Shown here: positions 8,829 to 18,210 of the stretch, in pieces
Layout of the letters: each line of letters opens with the position of its first letter
How positions within the stretch are numbered: the stretch's first letter is position 1
NCBI GenBank assembly: GCA_017538365.1
Contig: JAFYIZ010000028.1
Span: forward strand, 1 to 52,961
Length of the DNA stretch: 52,961 nt
Source of the DNA: a bacterium
GTDB lineage: Bacteria; UBP6; UBA1177
Reading direction: 5' to 3'
The notes under the pieces: model-generated
Told to the model about the DNA's origin: nothing
The model's input: only the letters and a program-made list of their open reading frames with translations
Databases searched by the model: none
Position numbers and translations under genes: made by a program

Positions 8829-8859
8829 GTCAAAAGGTGAGAGATTTTTGCAAATCGGC

Positions 8860-9789
8860 TTAAACTACTTTGAAGGCGAGAAGAGCAGAGTAGACGATGT
8901 AAATCGCAACAAGCAGAACACCGGAAACGCGGTCTATCTTTCTTCTGATTCCGAAAATGAAAAGAAAAAGCGTTACTATTGCTGTTGCCGGCAGGTCTCT
9001 CGTGAGGATTTTCGGATCGACAGTTATCGGAGTGATCGAACCTGCGATACCGACTACGCACATCGTGTTGAAGAGGTTGGAGCCGACGACGTTGCCGAAT
9101 GCGACTCCGTGTTCGTTCTTTCGTGCTGCGGAAACTGATGCTGCAAGCTCAGGAAGCGAAGTTCCGAGTGCGACGATCGTGAGCCCGATGATGAGCTCGC
9201 TGACACCGAGTGCGATAGCGATGTCTTTTGCCGCCCAGACAAGGGCCCGCGAGCTGCCGACGAGAAGCGCCAAACCGAAAATAATCCAGAAAATCGATTT
9301 CAGCAGAGACTCTTTTTTACCTGAATCTTCTTCGCCAGTCTCCTCTTTTTTGCCGAGAGAGGAGATAACCATTATCGGGATGAATAGAACGAGCATTGTT
9401 ATTGCGTTGATGCGCGAAATAAAGCCGTCAAGAATGAGGACAAGCGTGAGGACAAGCGTGCCTGCAAGGAATGGAAGCTCCTTTTTTACGACCGAAAAAT
9501 CGACTTCTATCGGGTTTACGATAGCTGCCACACCAAGAATCAGAAGGACATTCGTGATGTTCGAGCCGTAAGCGTTGCCGAGCGCGATGTCGGGGCTTCC
9601 TTCGAATGCAGAAACTGCCGAAACGAGCATTTCCGGAGCCGACGTGCCGAAACCGACAATCAGCATGCCGATTAAAAACGGAGAAACGCCCAGAACCCGC
9701 GCCAGACCGCATGATCCGTCAACGAATCTGTCGGCGCTCCACGCCAAAACTAAAAGCGAAACTATCAAAACGATGCCTTGAAGCCACAT
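8860..9789 (-). CDS. Ca2+/Na+ antiporter of the CaCA family (YrbG-like)
   Basis: A 309-residue inner-membrane exchanger with about ten helices. Both copies of the alpha-repeat are clear: GFGTSAPEMLVSAVSA with GNAYGSNITN in the first half, and ALGTSLPELAASVSA with GNVVGSNLFNT in the second. The Glu and Asn residues in these repeats bind the cation. The frame is open further upstream (to 9915), but the ATG at 9789 is chosen because a membrane helix follows directly, GCGGGG precedes it, and the extension would run through the promoter and into the divergent gspC control region. Confidence 0.9.
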   Translation of the reverse strand: MWLQGIVLIVSLLVLAWSADRFVDGSCGLARVLGVSPFLIGMLIVGFGTSAPEMLVSAVSAFEGSPDIALGNAYGSNITNVLLILGVAAIVNPIEVDFSVVKKELPFLAGTLVLTLVLILDGFISRINAITMLVLFIPIMVISSLGKKEETGEEDSGKKESLLKSIFWIIFGLALLVGSSRALVWAAKDIAIALGVSELIIGLTIVALGTSLPELAASVSAARKNEHGVAFGNVVGSNLFNTMCVVGIAGSITPITVDPKILTRDLPATAIVTLFLFIFGIRRKIDRVSGVLLVAIYIVYSALLAFKVV

Positions 9790-9820
9790 TTTTAACCCCG
9801 CAAAAAAGAAAAACTGCCGG

Positions 9821-9849
9821 ATTATGATTAAACCCTGACAAAATGTCAA
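9821..9849 (-). promoter_or_regulatory. Sigma-70-type promoter for the CaCA exchanger gene
   Basis: On the minus strand: -35 TTGACA (9844-9849, perfect), 17-bp spacer, -10 CATAAT (9821-9826). It lies about 32 bases before the chosen ATG at 9789 and supports that start. Confidence 0.65.
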
Positions 9850-9909
9850 ATTGCCGAATTGGCATTTTGTATTGTTTTGCAACTTGCTGATTTTGTTGGT
9901 GAATTTTTT

Positions 9910-9925
9910 TGGCACTTGAGTTGCT
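9910..9925 (+). promoter_or_regulatory. Sigma-54 (RpoN) promoter for the gspCDEF operon
   Basis: TGGCAC (9910-9915), five bases, then TTGCT (9921-9925). The -24 GG (9911-9912) and -12 GC (9923-9924) are spaced exactly as RpoN requires, and all conserved bases of the core TGGCAC-N5-TTGCW are present. It ends 35 bases before the gspC start, in an intergenic region and in the right orientation. A PilR-like sigma-54 activator is encoded in the same window at 21402-22829. Confidence 0.8.
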
Positions 9926-9960
9926 TAAATAATCGGTTTTTGTTTTTTGCGAGGTGCGCT

Positions 9961-10935
9961 TTGAAAAGCAGAACGGTTTTAAATATAGCTTTGTTCATCG
10001 CGATTGCGGCAGCGGTGCTTTCGTTTATAGGTTTCCTGCTCGCTTTCGTTGTTAAGGGTGAACAGGTTTATGTACCGATAGGCAAAAATTATTATAAAAC
10101 GCTTGAAGGAACTGCAACGGAAGAAAAAAAAGAGAATTTTTATTTCGGCAAAAATCCCAACAATATGAGTGCTGCGAATATTTTTGATTCTTCGTCGCGC
10201 ATGATAGCTCTCACCGAGCAGCATAGTGCTGATACGGTTGAAGAGGGCGAGATTGTTCCCGAAATGAGCAAGGAAGATATTTATTTTTATCTCGAAAATC
10301 CTGACAAATGTGTGCTTCTGCCGGGTTACGAGCTTACCGGAACCATCGTTGCGAAGGACAACGACTTCTCGTTCGCAATTCTCAAAGGCGGCAAAGGAAG
10401 TACCGGCGGAGCGGTCACGAGAACCGGCACGGAAGTTCAGGATGGTGTAATTCTTGCTTTTGTCTGGAGAAATATTGCGATTTTCAGAACGACAAGCGGT
10501 ATAAAGTGCATCGGTGAAGGTGTAGGAGAGGGAAAACCTGTGTCTGTTCCGGAAGCGCCTAAAGTTGCAGGCGAACCCCAGCAGCCGAGAGGTGACGACG
10601 ATTTCGACATCAGAAGTGTCGGACCTAACCAGTATGTCGTAAAACGTGCCGATCTTAACAAGGCGACGGGAAATCTGGGTGCTCTGGCTAGTCAGGCCCG
10701 TATCGTTCCTTCTGCAAAAGACAACGGATTCAAGATTTTTTCGATAGCGAAAGACAGTCTTTACACAAAGATAGGAATACAGAACGGCGATGTTCTCAAG
10801 TCGATAAACGGCATCGAACTTTCAAGCCCAGACAAGGCACTCGAGGCTTATTCGAGGCTGCAGAGCGCGTCCAAACTCTCGCTTGACATCGTCAGAAAAG
10901 GGCAGAATGAAACATTGGAATATACGATAGAATAG
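9961..10935 (+). CDS. gspC: Type II secretion protein GspC (inner-membrane, PDZ domain)
   Basis: A 324-residue protein with an N-terminal membrane helix (about residues 6-28), a periplasmic homology region (about 100-170, including LTGTIVAKDNDFSFAILK) and a C-terminal PDZ domain (about 240-324, with YTKIGIQNGDVLKSINGIEL). In T2SS, GspC links the inner-membrane platform to the secretin GspD, whose gene follows by nine bases. The frame is open back to 9859, but TTG at 9961 is chosen: GAGGTG lies at 9951-9956, the helix starts right after it, and the longer form would overlap the sigma-54 promoter. GspC is poorly conserved; PDZ plus context carry the call. Confidence 0.85.
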   Translation: MKSRTVLNIALFIAIAAAVLSFIGFLLAFVVKGEQVYVPIGKNYYKTLEGTATEEKKENFYFGKNPNNMSAANIFDSSSRMIALTEQHSADTVEEGEIVPEMSKEDIYFYLENPDKCVLLPGYELTGTIVAKDNDFSFAILKGGKGSTGGAVTRTGTEVQDGVILAFVWRNIAIFRTTSGIKCIGEGVGEGKPVSVPEAPKVAGEPQQPRGDDDFDIRSVGPNQYVVKRADLNKATGNLGALASQARIVPSAKDNGFKIFSIAKDSLYTKIGIQNGDVLKSINGIELSSPDKALEAYSRLQSASKLSLDIVRKGQNETLEYTIE

Positions 10936-10944
10936 GAGGGCAGA

Positions 10945-13548
10945 ATGTTGCTGAAATCGAAAAAGATAATTTTTCTGACAGCTCTGATCGCTTTTTCGTT
11001 TGTTTATCTTCCTGCTGAGGAAGTGGCGGAAGCTGATAATGTAAAAGTTCCGATCAATCTCAACAGCAAATTTAAACCGATAAATTCAGGCAAAAAGTTT
11101 AACAACAATTTAAAGCTCGGCAGGCCTGTTGCAGCGGAAAAGAAGGCTGATGAAGAGAATAAGGATGAAAACAAGGACGGAAAGCAGGATGAGAACAAGC
11201 CGGCAGAAAATGCGGCTCAGCCGAAAAACAACAGCAATAACGGCGATGTAAGAACGGTCACGCCTCCGCAGCCGAAGACAATTCTCAACAAAGAACAGCC
11301 GAAAACTCCGGAAGACAACAAACTTCTGGATGCCGTAAAAGTCGAAATCAACGAACCGAAAGCGGCTAATATGGATCTTAAAATCAGGCTCGACTTCAAA
11401 GACGAAGAGCTTATGAACGTCGTCAAACTGTTCTCTGATCTGCTCCAGAAAAATTTTATAATTCCTGAAAACTTGGGTAAGGCTAAAATCAACCTTCTTT
11501 CTCCGCAGAAAGTTACTGTCAGAGAGGCTTACAAAACGTTCCTCACCCTTCTTGCAGTCAACGATTTCAGCGTTTCGGAAGACGGTTCATACACGATAAT
11601 CACGAAGGAAAAGAACATTCCGGAGATGAAAATCCCTTTTTACAAGGGAACTGAAGTGCCAGATCTTTTCAAGATGGTTGCCACCATTATGAAGTTCGAA
11701 TACGTCACGGCAGCCGACATTGACAAGGTTTTGAAGCTTTTCAGGGACAAAGGTGCGACATCGGTCGTTTTTGACGACAAAACTTTGATTGTTGTCGATT
11801 ACGCGGCTAACATCAGAAAAATCATGACTTTGGTTAAAGAACTCGACCAGCCTTCCGAATCGGACAAGGCTGAGCTTTACTTTATCAAACTCAACCATGT
11901 TCTTGCAGCTGATGCCCGCAAAATCATTGAAGATATTTTCAAGGATTTCTCCAAAAAAGGAACCAAGAAAGGGAAAAACAATGACAATACTCCTTCTTTG
12001 GGCGGTGTCGGAAAACAGTCGGACAGCAACAACTCCGGCAAATTCCCGCCGCGACCGCCGTTTCCTCCGGCATGGGGCAATCAGGATGAAGGCGAGGGTT
12101 TAAGTGAAACATACATCCACATCGTTGCCGACGAAAGAAGCCAGCAGATAATCGTTCTGTGCAACAAGGCGACTTACAATCTGATTCTTCAGGTCGTTCA
12201 GAATATCGACCGGGAAGTGGAAGGTGAGGGTGAAATCCATGTCGTAAAACTTCAGAACGCAAAAGCTGAAGATATGCTTAAGACCTTGAATTCACTGTCA
12301 AAAAACAAAAAAGCGTCAGGCTCTTCCAAAAGCGGAAATAAAGGAACTGACGTTTTTGAAGGCGATGTCCAGATCTCGGCGAACGAATCGACGAACTCCA
12401 TCGTTGTCGTCTCTTCGCTTCAGGATTTCAGAAACCTCAAAAAAGTTGTCGAAAAACTCGATGTAAAGCGCAAACAGGTATTTGTTGAAGCGGCGATCCT
12501 TGAAGTCAGCATCGACAACAATCTTGAATACGGCAACGCTTATGCTGCAATGGGCTACGAAGTTACGATCGCGGGCGAGAAAGTTCCTCTTTTCTTCGGA
12601 AAGGCTCTTTCTTCGCCGACTCCCGGACTTGTTGCCGGAATGGTCGGTGCTTCGGTTGACGGAACTGCAGGAATGCCCGGACTTTCACTTATCGACGGAG
12701 TTCCTTCGATCGGACTCATTTTGAACGCGGCGCAGAACGATTCGACGGTAAACGTAGTTTCGACTCCGCACCTTCTCACGACCGACAACGAAGAGGCAGA
12801 GATCACAGTCGGTGAAACGGTTCCGTTCCCGTCAGGAAACATTCTTACCAGCACGACAGGAAGCACGATAACCTATACCCGTGAAGATGTTGCGCTCAAA
12901 CTCAAAATAAAACCGCAGATCAACGAATCGGGTTACATGACGCTTGAAATCAACCAGGAAATGACGGAACTCGGAGCGCAGACCGATTACGGTTACAAAA
13001 CGACGAAAAGACAGGCTAAAACCAAAATCAACGCTGAAAACGAACAGACGATAGTCATCGGCGGACTTATGAAGGATACTGTCACCGAAGGCGAGAACAA
13101 AATCCCGATTCTGGGTGATATTCCGGTTATCGGCAACCTTTTCAAGTATAAGAAAGTCAACAAAGCCAAAGTAAACCTTCTTCTTATCCTCACTCCGCAC
13201 GTTGTTGACAGCAAAGAGGATTTCGAGCGTATTCTCCGTAAGAAAATGGAGGAACGTGACGAGTTTGCTAGAAAGTATTACGGCGGCGATACCACATTCG
13301 AAGAGACGGTTTACCTCGACAAAAGACGCGGAGCGCTTCTTTCGGTCGTAAATGCTGTCAACAACCAGCATGCGTCTGAAAAAGAGGAGCTGAAAAGGAT
13401 CGAAGCGGCCAACAAGAAGGAAAATTCGATAATGGTTACTCCTGACGGCGAAGAAAAACTCATAGAAAATTCTGACGAACCTTCCAAAAAAGGGAAATCG
13501 AAAGACGCTGAAGACGAACTTGTTCCCGATATTGATGAAGAGGATTAG
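10945..13548 (+). CDS. gspD: Type II secretion outer-membrane secretin GspD
   Basis: An 867-residue secretin precursor that forms the outer-membrane channel of the T2SS. Residues 1-25 are a signal peptide; 45-115 is a Lys/Asn/Glu-rich low-complexity linker. N0 to N3 domains follow (about 120-540), with Gly/Pro/Asn-rich linkers near 345-385. The beta-barrel secretin domain covers about 540-765, ending in the hallmark [15 protein letters not shown]-type sequence and [12 protein letters not shown] hydrophilic tail of about 100 residues (770-867), acidic at the very end, follows the barrel and could be the S-domain that binds a pilotin, although none is seen nearby. GGAGG precedes the ATG. Confidence 0.94.
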   Translation: MLLKSKKIIFLTALIAFSFVYLPAEEVAEADNVKVPINLNSKFKPINSGKKFNNNLKLGRPVAAEKKADEENKDENKDGKQDENKPAENAAQPKNNSNNGDVRTVTPPQPKTILNKEQPKTPEDNKLLDAVKVEINEPKAANMDLKIRLDFKDEELMNVVKLFSDLLQKNFIIPENLGKAKINLLSPQKVTVREAYKTFLTLLAVNDFSVSEDGSYTIITKEKNIPEMKIPFYKGTEVPDLFKMVATIMKFEYVTAADIDKVLKLFRDKGATSVVFDDKTLIVVDYAANIRKIMTLVKELDQPSESDKAELYFIKLNHVLAADARKIIEDIFKDFSKKGTKKGKNNDNTPSLGGVGKQSDSNNSGKFPPRPPFPPAWGNQDEGEGLSETYIHIVADERSQQIIVLCNKATYNLILQVVQNIDREVEGEGEIHVVKLQNAKAEDMLKTLNSLSKNKKASGSSKSGNKGTDVFEGDVQISANESTNSIVVVSSLQDFRNLKKVVEKLDVKRKQVFVEAAILEVSIDNNLEYGNAYAAMGYEVTIAGEKVPLFFGKALSSPTPGLVAGMVGASVDGTAGMPGLSLIDGVPSIGLILNAAQNDSTVNVVSTPHLLTTDNEEAEITVGETVPFPSGNILTSTTGSTITYTREDVALKLKIKPQINESGYMTLEINQEMTELGAQTDYGYKTTKRQAKTKINAENEQTIVIGGLMKDTVTEGENKIPILGDIPVIGNLFKYKKVNKAKVNLLLILTPHVVDSKEDFERILRKKMEERDEFARKYYGGDTTFEETVYLDKRRGALLSVVNAVNNQHASEKEELKRIEAANKKENSIMVTPDGEEKLIENSDEPSKKGKSKDAEDELVPDIDEED

Positions 13549-13550
13549 TC

Positions 13551-15245
13551 ATGGCAGCAAGGCGCAAAATAGGTGAACTTCTCGTCGAAAAAGGGTATGT
13601 CGACGAGGCTACGCTTTCCGAAGCCCTTGCAGCGCAGCACGCAGACAGACAGGGAACCGGCAAAATCGGTCAGCTTCTCGTTTCCGAGGGCAAAGTAACC
13701 GCTGAACAGGTGACGGAAGTCTTTTCGGAACAGAGCGGGATAAAACTCGTTACCGATGAAGACCTGAAAAAGCTCGATCCTGCAGTGCTGGGCGAATTTC
13801 CTATAGCTCTGGCGAAAAAATTCAAAGCGCTTCCGCTTTATGCAGACACAGACCTTCATGTCGTCATCACCGATATCGACATGCTCCTTTTCAACCAGCT
13901 TTTCATGATTTACCGCAAAAACGTCGTTTCGCTTCTGGTAACACCGACGAAAATAAACGACATGATAAATCAGGCTTACAGCAGCGTTGACAACAAGGAG
14001 GAAGCTCTCAACGCCGAGGAGTTCGGCAAAATGGCGGACGAGGACGACACGATTCCCGATCTTATCGACTCCAATGACGATGCGCCTATCATCAAGTTCG
14101 TGAACAACACGATTGCGAAGGCGGTAAAGGAAAAAGCCAGCGATATCCACTTTGAATCCTACGAAGACGAAGTTATCGTCCGCTTCAGAAAAGACGGCAA
14201 ACTTTCAGTCGTTCAGCGCGTTCCGAAGGCTGCTCAGGCAGGTCTCATCACGAGAATCAAGATTATGAGCCGTCTCAACATTTCTGAAAAAAGGCTTCCT
14301 CAGGACGGAAACATCAAGGTCAAAATCGCCGGAAACGATATCGACTTCCGTGTTTCGACTCTTCCGAGCGTCCACGGTGAATCGATAGTTCTCCGTATTC
14401 TGGATAAAAGATCGCAGAAACTTTCTCTCGACGAAAGCGGTTTTACCAAACGCGACCTTGAAATGATGAGAAAGATAATCCACATGAAGCACGGAATTTT
14501 CCTAGTCACGGGACCTACCGGAAGCGGTAAAACGACGACGCTTTATTCAGCTCTGACAGAGATAAATTCACCCGATGTCAAGATAATCACGGTTGAAGAC
14601 CCGGTCGAGTATCAGATCAAAGGTGTAAACCAGATCCACATCAATTCAAAAATCGGTCTTACTTTCGCAAGCGGTCTGCGTTCAATTCTGCGTCAGGACC
14701 CCGACATCATCATGGTCGGTGAAATCCGTGATAAAGAGACGGCAGACATTGCGATTAACGCCTCTCTTACCGGTCACCTTGTTTTCTCAACGCTCCACAC
14801 GAACGATGCTCCGACGGCATTCACCCGTTTGATTGATATGGGAATCGAGCCTTTCCTCATTTCTTCAACTGTTGTCGGCGTTCTGGCACAGAGACTTGTA
14901 AGAAAGCTCTGTCCTGCATGCAAAGAGGCTTACTATCCTCCGGCGGCGATACTTGAAGAGCTCGGGCTTGACCCGAAAGAATACGCAAATCATCCGTTCT
15001 ACAAGGCTGTAGGATGCCCGGAATGCGGATATTCAGGATATAAAGGAAGAAGCGGTATCTTCGAGCTTCTTATGATCGATGAAGAGCTCAGACGTGCAGT
15101 AGTTGCGCGTCAGGATGCAAGCGACATCCGCAAAATCGCAGCTTCAAACGGAATGCTCAATCTCCGCGAAGACGGTGCGCTCAAGGCGATAAAAGGAATA
15201 ACCTCGCCCGAAGAAGTTCTTCTCAGAACGCAGGAGGATAAATAA
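13551..15245 (+). CDS. gspE: Type II secretion ATPase GspE
   Basis: A 564-residue cytoplasmic ATPase that powers T2SS pseudopilus assembly. An N1E-type domain (about residues 1-140) is followed by the N2E and catalytic domains. Walker A is GPTGSGKTT (321-329), the Asp box includes ITVEDPVEY, Walker B is [11 protein letters not shown], and the His box is STLHTNDAP. The tetracysteine zinc site is Cys454, Cys457, Cys489 and Cys492. It starts two bases after gspD and its stop overlaps the gspF start. It is distinguished from the pilus ATPase at 26703-28448 by its neighbours gspD and gspF. Confidence 0.93.
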   Translation: MAARRKIGELLVEKGYVDEATLSEALAAQHADRQGTGKIGQLLVSEGKVTAEQVTEVFSEQSGIKLVTDEDLKKLDPAVLGEFPIALAKKFKALPLYADTDLHVVITDIDMLLFNQLFMIYRKNVVSLLVTPTKINDMINQAYSSVDNKEEALNAEEFGKMADEDDTIPDLIDSNDDAPIIKFVNNTIAKAVKEKASDIHFESYEDEVIVRFRKDGKLSVVQRVPKAAQAGLITRIKIMSRLNISEKRLPQDGNIKVKIAGNDIDFRVSTLPSVHGESIVLRILDKRSQKLSLDESGFTKRDLEMMRKIIHMKHGIFLVTGPTGSGKTTTLYSALTEINSPDVKIITVEDPVEYQIKGVNQIHINSKIGLTFASGLRSILRQDPDIIMVGEIRDKETADIAINASLTGHLVFSTLHTNDAPTAFTRLIDMGIEPFLISSTVVGVLAQRLVRKLCPACKEAYYPPAAILEELGLDPKEYANHPFYKAVGCPECGYSGYKGRSGIFELLMIDEELRRAVVARQDASDIRKIAASNGMLNLREDGALKAIKGITSPEEVLLRTQEDK

Positions 15246-16474
15246 TGCCGCTTTTTGCCTACAAAATAGTCGATGCAAACGGCAAAGAGAAGAAAGGGAC
15301 GATCGAAAGTCCCAACAGGGCGGCAGTCAAAACGAAATTCCTTTCGGAAGGCTACTACATAACAGAAATCAGTGAAAAATCGCAGGCGCAGGGGTTCAGT
15401 CTCGATTTTTTGCGGAAAATGTTCTCTTTCGGCGCGAAAAAAGTTCCTCTTGATGAAGTTGCCTCTATGACAAGGCTTCTTGCCACGCTGCAGAAGGCGA
15501 AAATTCCTCTTGTTGAAGCAATTGACGCAGTCGCTCAGCAGCAGGAAAACCCGATTATGAAAGATGCCCTCATAATCATAAAAGGAAAGATGAACGAAGG
15601 TTACAGTTTTAGTAAAAGTGCACGTGAATTTCCCAATATTTTCGATGACTTATTCTGCAACATGATTGCAGCGGGAGAGGAGTCTGGCGCGACTGACAAA
15701 GTTTTAATGAGACTTGCCGGATTTATGGAATCGCAGGTTGACCTCAAAAACAAAGTCAAAAGCGCGATGACTTATCCTATCGTCCTCATGATCGTTGCAA
15801 TTCTGGTCGTCGGCGTCCTTTTCACGGTCGTAATCCCGAAACTTTCCAAAATGTTCGAAGATGTCAAGATGTCTCTGCCGATACAAACGAAGATACTTCT
15901 CTGGCTTTCGGGCTTCATTGGAAGCTGGTGGTGGCTCATCGCGCTCATGATTTTCGGCGGAGTAGTCGCTTTCAATAAGTACGTTAAAACTCCGAAAGGG
16001 GAAATCTGGTGGAGCAGAGTGAAAATCAACGCTCCTGTTCTGGGAAGAGTCAACAGACAGGTTGCAATCAGCCGTTTTGCACAGACTTTATCAACTCTTC
16101 TTCATTCAGGTGTTCCGATTCTTAACGCTCTCGACATTGTTAAGAAAATCATTGACAACAAGATCCTTGAAAATGCCGTCGGAGTTGCCCGCGAAAACAT
16201 CAAAGAGGGTGAATCGATAGCCGTTCCGCTCAAAAGAAGCGGTGAATTCCCGCCTATCGTCATTCAGATGATTGCAATCGGCGAGCAGAGCGGCGAACTT
16301 GAGGAAATGCTTGAAACTCTGGCTTCATCCTACGAAAAGGAAGTTACCTACACGATGGAAAAACTCACTTCGATGCTTGAACCGATGATGATTGTTGCAC
16401 TTGCAGGAGTCATCGGATTTATCGTTTTCTCGGTCGTCATGCCGATTCTGCAGCTCAACGACGCAGTCGGATAA
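15245..16474 (+). CDS. gspF: Type II secretion inner-membrane platform protein GspF
   Basis: A 409-residue platform protein with two repeated GspF domains (about residues 70-195 and 275-400), each followed by a membrane helix pair. The N terminus PLFAYKIVDANGKEKKGTIE is the standard opening of the family, and the repeat motifs MIAAGEESG and MIAIGEQSG are plain. It contacts GspE in the cytoplasm. The start overlaps the gspE stop by one base. No pseudopilin gene (gspG-K) or gspL/M follows; the next gene is smpB behind its own promoter, so the rest of the T2SS set lies elsewhere. Confidence 0.93.
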   Translation: MPLFAYKIVDANGKEKKGTIESPNRAAVKTKFLSEGYYITEISEKSQAQGFSLDFLRKMFSFGAKKVPLDEVASMTRLLATLQKAKIPLVEAIDAVAQQQENPIMKDALIIIKGKMNEGYSFSKSAREFPNIFDDLFCNMIAAGEESGATDKVLMRLAGFMESQVDLKNKVKSAMTYPIVLMIVAILVVGVLFTVVIPKLSKMFEDVKMSLPIQTKILLWLSGFIGSWWWLIALMIFGGVVAFNKYVKTPKGEIWWSRVKINAPVLGRVNRQVAISRFAQTLSTLLHSGVPILNALDIVKKIIDNKILENAVGVARENIKEGESIAVPLKRSGEFPPIVIQMIAIGEQSGELEEMLETLASSYEKEVTYTMEKLTSMLEPMMIVALAGVIGFIVFSVVMPILQLNDAVG

Positions 16475-16499
16475 AAAGACTTTTTCAACTGATAAACAC

Positions 16500-16527
16500 T
16501 TGCCTTTTTCAGGTTTTTCCCTAAAAT
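16500..16527 (+). promoter_or_regulatory. Sigma-70-type promoter for smpB
   Basis: TTGCCT (16500-16505), 16-bp spacer, TAAAAT (16522-16527), about 30 bases before the smpB ATG. The segment CCTAAAATA followed by GCGTTTTT recurs in nearly the same form at 43189-43207 before another gene, which supports a shared core-promoter style. Confidence 0.55.
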
Positions 16528-16556
16528 AATGCGTTTTTGATTTTTGGGTATTTGTA

Positions 16557-17012
16557 ATGGACAGAATAAAGTCGGTCTCAACAAACAAAAAGGCTTTCAG
16601 AGCTTACGAGATCCTCGATAAATTGGAAGCTGGAATAGTTCTTCAGGGAACGGAAATAAAGTCGATCAGAGAGGGCAATGTTTCATTCAGAGACAGCTTT
16701 ATCGACATCATAAACGGTGAAATGTGGCTTGTAGGCTTTTACATTGCGCCGTACAATGCAGGAAGCATCTGGAATCATGCATCCGACAGGCGCAGAAAGC
16801 TGCTTCTCAACAAAAGAGAAATCAGAAAATGGGACGCCAAAGTGCGCGAAAAAGGCTTCACTGTCGTGCCTATTGAGCTTTATTTCAAAAACGGCAGGGC
16901 GAAAATGATGATCGGACTTGCTCGAGGAAAGACCTCGTTTGACAGAAAGGACGATCTGAAAGAGCGCGAAATCAAAAAGGATAACGAAAGATTTACCGAG
17001 AAATACAGATGA
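16557..17012 (+). CDS. smpB: SsrA-binding protein SmpB
   Basis: A 151-residue SmpB, which binds tmRNA and brings it to stalled ribosomes for trans-translation. Typical blocks are visible: KKAFRAYEILDKLEAGIVLQGTEIKSIREG, GFYIAPYNAG and RRRKLLLNKREI, and the basic C-terminal tail with GLARGK and a Lys/Arg-rich end. Length is normal for the family. The stop overlaps the start of the yraN-type gene by four bases. The tmRNA gene itself was not found in the window. Confidence 0.96.
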   Translation: MDRIKSVSTNKKAFRAYEILDKLEAGIVLQGTEIKSIREGNVSFRDSFIDIINGEMWLVGFYIAPYNAGSIWNHASDRRRKLLLNKREIRKWDAKVREKGFTVVPIELYFKNGRAKMMIGLARGKTSFDRKDDLKEREIKKDNERFTEKYR

Positions 17013-17389
17013 ACACTCGCGAATCAGGGGCTGAAGCAGAATCTTTTACGGCGGACTGGCTTATGAAACAGGGTTGGGAAATTCTCGACAGAAACTTTTT
17101 CATGAAAGGGGGAGAGCTCGATATCGTTGCGAAAAAGGGCGATACCCTCGCTTTTGTCGAAGTCAGAAGCTGGGATCATCAGTTCTGGGACGGCGGAACG
17201 CCGCTTGAAACGATTCACCCTGCAAAAATAAAACACTTAATAAAAACAGCACTTTACTATATGAAAATTAAAAAAATCAGAATGCAGGATTTCAATATCC
17301 GTTTCGATGTTGCCGGACTAATAAAGAAGGATGACGGCACTTTCGATATCGACTATATTGAAGCGGCTTTTGACGCAACGGGGTACTAG
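17009..17389 (+). CDS. YraN/UPF0102 family nuclease-like protein
   Basis: A 126-residue member of the UPF0102 family, which has a PD-(D/E)XK endonuclease-like fold. Visible motif: GELDIVAKKGDTLAFVEVR, with Asp and Glu in the positions expected for metal binding. The final Lys of ExK is replaced by Arg, which is common in this family. A conserved C-terminal helix region KIKHLIKTALYYM follows. The role is unclear; the family is often found beside rnhB, rsmI or smpB, as here. The start overlaps smpB by four bases and rsmI begins two bases after its stop. Confidence 0.88.
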   Translation: MNTRESGAEAESFTADWLMKQGWEILDRNFFMKGGELDIVAKKGDTLAFVEVRSWDHQFWDGGTPLETIHPAKIKHLIKTALYYMKIKKIRMQDFNIRFDVAGLIKKDDGTFDIDYIEAAFDATGY

Positions 17390-17390
17390 C

Positions 17391-18185
17391 ATGGCGGGAA
17401 CTCTTTTCGTAACGGCAACACCGATCGGAAACATGGGAGACATCACGGCGAGAGCTGTTTCGGTGCTTGAAAGCTGCGACATCGTGCTTGCCGAGGACAG
17501 CCGCGTTTCGGGAAACATGCTGAGCCGTTTAGGTATAAAAAAGCCGATTTTTTCTTATCACAAATTTACAGAAAAAAAGTTTCTGGATCAGCATATTGAA
17601 GAGCTGAAAAGCGGCAAAAACATAGCTCTCATCAGCGATGCGGGAACTCCGGCTGTAAGTGATCCGGGAAAATTTTTAGTTAGAGCCGCCCTTGACGAAA
17701 ACATTCCGGTAGTTCCAGTTCCCGGTGCAAGTGCCGCGGTTTCGGCCTTTTCGTGCTGCGGATCACTCGAAAATTCATTCATTTTTGCAGGATTCCTTCC
17801 GTCAAAAGGAGCTGAAAGAGTTGCGGAATGTGAAAAATTCCTCTCTTTCGGGTTTCCGGTAGTTTTTTACGAAGCTCCGACAAGAATAAAAGATCTGCTT
17901 GAAATGATTAAGGAAAAATGCGGAAGAATCGTTGTCGGACGTGAACTTACGAAGCAGTTTGAAGAGATTTTCGTCTATACCGGCGGCGAAGTTAAGGAGA
18001 AAGGTGAGTTCACGGTAGTCGCGGAACCTATCAAAAAAGAAGAAAAAGTTGCAGAAATTGATGAAGAACTCGTCAATTTGATTGCAAAATCGGGAATTTC
18101 GGCTAAAACTGCCTGCGAGATTGCGGCGAAGATTTGGCCGGATGTTAAGAAAAATGATTTGAAGAAGTTTTTTATGAATAAGTAA
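17391..18185 (+). CDS. rsmI: 16S rRNA (cytidine-1402-2'-O)-methyltransferase RsmI
   Basis: A 264-residue SAM-dependent methyltransferase of the tetrapyrrole-methylase fold. It opens with GTLFVTATPIGNMGDIT, followed by AEDSRVSGNMLSRLGI, the SYHKF block and ALISDAGTPAVSDPG, all diagnostic of RsmI. It modifies C1402 in the decoding centre of 16S rRNA. The frame is open to 17331, but the ATG at 17391 lies directly after the yraN stop and starts at the family's usual first residues. The C-terminal domain is short but present. Confidence 0.95.
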   Translation: MAGTLFVTATPIGNMGDITARAVSVLESCDIVLAEDSRVSGNMLSRLGIKKPIFSYHKFTEKKFLDQHIEELKSGKNIALISDAGTPAVSDPGKFLVRAALDENIPVVPVPGASAAVSAFSCCGSLENSFIFAGFLPSKGAERVAECEKFLSFGFPVVFYEAPTRIKDLLEMIKEKCGRIVVGRELTKQFEEIFVYTGGEVKEKGEFTVVAEPIKKEEKVAEIDEELVNLIAKSGISAKTACEIAAKIWPDVKKNDLKKFFMNK

Positions 18186-18210
18186 CTTTTTGATATAATT
18201 GGAGTTTCAA

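Noticed and set aside
16475-16499. Terminator between gspF and smpB
   Set aside because: The A-run and T-run (AAAAAGACTTTTT) could pair only as a weak AT stem with almost no loop and no GC base pairs.
18194-18199. A perfect TATAAT before the lipoprotein gene at 18211
   Set aside because: A start of transcription about 7 bases after it would fall on or past the GGAG site and leave almost no leader; the -35 region is poor. It is more likely chance within AT-rich sequence.
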